From: Gluconacetobacter diazotrophicus PA1 5
GTDB taxonomy: Bacteria > Pseudomonadota > Alphaproteobacteria > Acetobacterales > Acetobacteraceae
Direction of reading: 5' to 3'
Length of the DNA stretch: 64,000 nucleotides
Assembly: GCF_000067045.1 (NCBI RefSeq)
Contig: NC_010125.1
Location: 2,532,001 to 2,596,000, forward strand
The notes under the pieces are model-generated. The model saw nothing but the letters and a program-made list of their open reading frames with translations. It was not told the origin of the DNA and searched no databases. This document shows positions 62,373-64,000 of the stretch, piece after piece; the stretch's first letter is position 1, and each line of letters begins with the position of its first letter. The position numbers and the translations under genes were made by a program.

Positions 62373-63566
62373 ATGACCGAATTACTGCAATTCGCGGACC
62401 GCTACAGGACCATCGATGAATCTCGGATTCTGAAGGCGCTTCTGCTTTTGGGCTGGGCGTTCACCGACGATACCGCGCATGCCCTGGCCATGACGCGCCA
62501 GGCGCTGGACCGGTGGATCGGGTCCGGCCTGCAATTCCACCGGGATCGTCTGGGACAGCGCCTGTTCGATCCGGTGGAGGTAGTACATTTCCTGAAATCG
62601 CGCGGGCGGCAGGGACAGGATGATTTCTGGTCCTCATGCTACGTCCCGACCAGCCGGCGGCTGGTCGGGGAACTGGGCGGCCGCGACAGCCCGCATATGG
62701 ACATCACCATCGGGCGCACGTTCGCCCGCGGTGCGTTCGCCCCCGACAGGACGCTGCGGCTACGCATGCCGCTGCCGTTGCGATCGCGATGCGATTATCT
62801 GGATGTCCGGCCCTGGCCCTGCGACGGGGGGACGATCAGCATCAGCGACGGCCGCATGGATGTGCGGATCCGTCCGGACGGGCAAGGCGACATCACGATC
62901 GGGGCGGATGTCTTCCTCGCTCCCCTGCCGGACGGCAGGCCCGAGGATGACGCCGACCGCGACATCTTCCTTCGTCCAAGCGAAGGCCTGATCAGGATCA
63001 CGGATCCGGTCGCGGCGCTTGCACGCCGCCTGGCCGGGACGGCACCGACGGAACGGGCCGTGCGGGCCTTCTGGTCCTTCATCATAGACGAACTGATCAA
63101 CAGCCCGGTCCATTACGATCAGATCCGGGCCGACGCCCCCCTTGACTGGGTCCTGGAGGCCGGATGCTACGACTGCCAGCTTGGCGCGGCGCTTCTGATA
63201 GGCCTGTGCCGCGCGCGGGGTATTCCCGCACGCCTGGTGGGCGGCCATTTCCTGTACCGGCATTCGCCGACCCTTCATTACTGGGCCGAAATCTGGACGG
63301 AGGATGCGGGATGGCGTCCGTTCGACTTCATGAGCTGGGACCTGTCCCACGGCGGACAGGATTCCGCCTGGCGCGACCATTTTTACGGGCGGACCGATGC
63401 CCGGATGATCACGCAGTGCCTGCCGCGCCGCTGCGTGGGGCCCGTGGGCGTCGCCATACCCGCCACCTGGCGCGTGCTGCAGACCGCGCGCGGCAAGGGT
63501 GTGGATATCGACATGGTCGGGCTGGATGGCGCATCGATCTACACCGACCGGGTCACCGTCATATGA
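62373..63566 (+). CDS. HTH-like N-terminus fused to a transglutaminase-like domain
   Basis: A protein of 397 residues. Residues ~25-75 (ALAMTRQALDRWIGSGLQFHRDRLGQRLFDPVEVVHFL) look like a MerR-type winged helix. The middle, about 85-230, is a beta-rich segment of unknown type. The C-terminal part, about 245-340, is a transglutaminase-like cysteine fold: Cys in AGCYDCQLGAALLIGL, His in HYWAEIW, Asp in PFDFMSW. A transglutaminase-like enzyme could cleave or cross-link a protein or a peptide. The next gene starts inside its stop codon. I know no described family with this arrangement. Confidence 0.7.
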   Translation: MTELLQFADRYRTIDESRILKALLLLGWAFTDDTAHALAMTRQALDRWIGSGLQFHRDRLGQRLFDPVEVVHFLKSRGRQGQDDFWSSCYVPTSRRLVGELGGRDSPHMDITIGRTFARGAFAPDRTLRLRMPLPLRSRCDYLDVRPWPCDGGTISISDGRMDVRIRPDGQGDITIGADVFLAPLPDGRPEDDADRDIFLRPSEGLIRITDPVAALARRLAGTAPTERAVRAFWSFIIDELINSPVHYDQIRADAPLDWVLEAGCYDCQLGAALLIGLCRARGIPARLVGGHFLYRHSPTLHYWAEIWTEDAGWRPFDFMSWDLSHGGQDSAWRDHFYGRTDARMITQCLPRRCVGPVGVAIPATWRVLQTARGKGVDIDMVGLDGASIYTDRVTVI

Positions 63567-64000
63567 AACGTCTGACGCTGTTTTCCAAAGGCAATGTCGA
63601 TATCCACGACACGCTGCATTCCTGCCGCATCGGCGGCGTGCTGCAGTGGAACGGAATCAACGATGCCCTGCGGGAGTCCTGGCCCGGCGTGTCCGCCCGC
63701 GTCCGGCACGAAACCTGGACACGGTCCGACGCCCTGCTGGCGGCCGACGGCACGATCCCGGCCTCGCTGGCCGCCCGCGACATTCCGCTGGGCAGCTATC
63801 CGATGAAGAGCCAGTTCAGCACCGCGATCTTCACGACCGAGGCCGATGCGATCCTGCTCTCGATCCAGGCCGACATCACGACGAAGCTGGGCCGTCATCG
63901 CAGCGAGGGCTACCTGCTCTATCCCAACGATATCGCGACATGGCGCGACGAGGACAGGGCCTGGTTCCGCTCCGAATTCGATATGATCGGGCTTCTGGAC
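63563..64000 (+). CDS. Unknown protein overlapping the transglutaminase-like gene (cut by window edge)
   Basis: 146 residues are visible from the ATG at 63563, which overlaps the previous stop (ATGA), so the two are probably translated together. The sequence begins MKRLTLFSKGNVDIHDTLHSC and continues GGVLQWNGINDALRESWPG, then a WTRSDALLAADGTIPASLAARDIPLGSYPMKSQF segment. No signal peptide or membrane helix is seen. I recognise no family, and the C-terminus is outside the window. Confidence 0.6.
   Translation, partial: MKRLTLFSKGNVDIHDTLHSCRIGGVLQWNGINDALRESWPGVSARVRHETWTRSDALLAADGTIPASLAARDIPLGSYPMKSQFSTAIFTTEADAILLSIQADITTKLGRHRSEGYLLYPNDIATWRDEDRAWFRSEFDMIGLLD

Overview
The window is a GC-rich stretch of chromosome from an acetic acid bacterium (Acetobacteraceae). 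Gluconacetobacter or Komagataeibacter is the closest fit I can suggest, because of the gum/acetan-type exopolysaccharide cluster, the acetate-handling genes and the E. coli-type complex I operon. I cannot name a species from sequence alone. Coding strands are dense, many genes overlap by a few bases, and AT-rich DNA is confined to a few promoter regions.

Layout. 1-2231: end of a sugar ABC permease and its periplasmic binding protein, then a complete IS481-type insertion sequence in the gap between two convergent genes. 2233-10798: acetate block, with acetyl-CoA synthetase and two small downstream genes on the minus strand, an ScfR/RamB-type regulator, and divergently isocitrate lyase and malate synthase G (glyoxylate shunt). 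10830-16049: FetAB-like ABC exporter, a three-gene periplasmic amine oxidase / cytochrome c / RidA operon, and a CBS-pair protein. 16110-30581: complete nuoA-B-CD-E-F-G-H-I-J-K-L-M-N operon, 13 genes on the minus strand, with fused NuoCD and a NuoG carrying the extra N7 cluster motif.

30712-45319: metabolic genes. These are an M20 amidohydrolase, a zinc alcohol dehydrogenase, a HutC-like regulator, a phosphoesterase, a di-haem peroxidase and a Tat-exported phospholipase C preceded by a Pho box. A RidA protein faces ilvE, and they are followed by a succinate-semialdehyde-type dehydrogenase with a local reading-frame anomaly, an AcuI-like reductase, a PAP2 phosphatase and a small membrane protein.

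45328-62035: exopolysaccharide cluster in two divergent arms around an AT-rich control region (about 51403-51754). The left arm holds an acyltransferase, a polymerase, a frameshifted glycosyltransferase, the GumB/Wza export lipoprotein and an outer-membrane beta-barrel. The right arm holds the GumD priming transferase, GumC/Wzc, four glycosyltransferases, a small exported protein and the flippase. Together these supply priming, repeat-unit assembly, flipping, polymerisation and export. The window ends with an unusual gene joining a helix-turn-helix-like N-terminus to a transglutaminase-like domain, overlapped by a second unknown gene cut by the window edge.

Most notable: the amine oxidase/cytochrome c/RidA operon, the HTH-transglutaminase gene pair, the Pho box and large inverted repeat before the phospholipase gene, a 77-bp MITE-like palindrome, two frame anomalies (a dehydrogenase and an EPS glycosyltransferase), an IS whose stop codon comes from the target duplication, and a TTTACA/TGTAAA array between the acetate regulator and isocitrate lyase.
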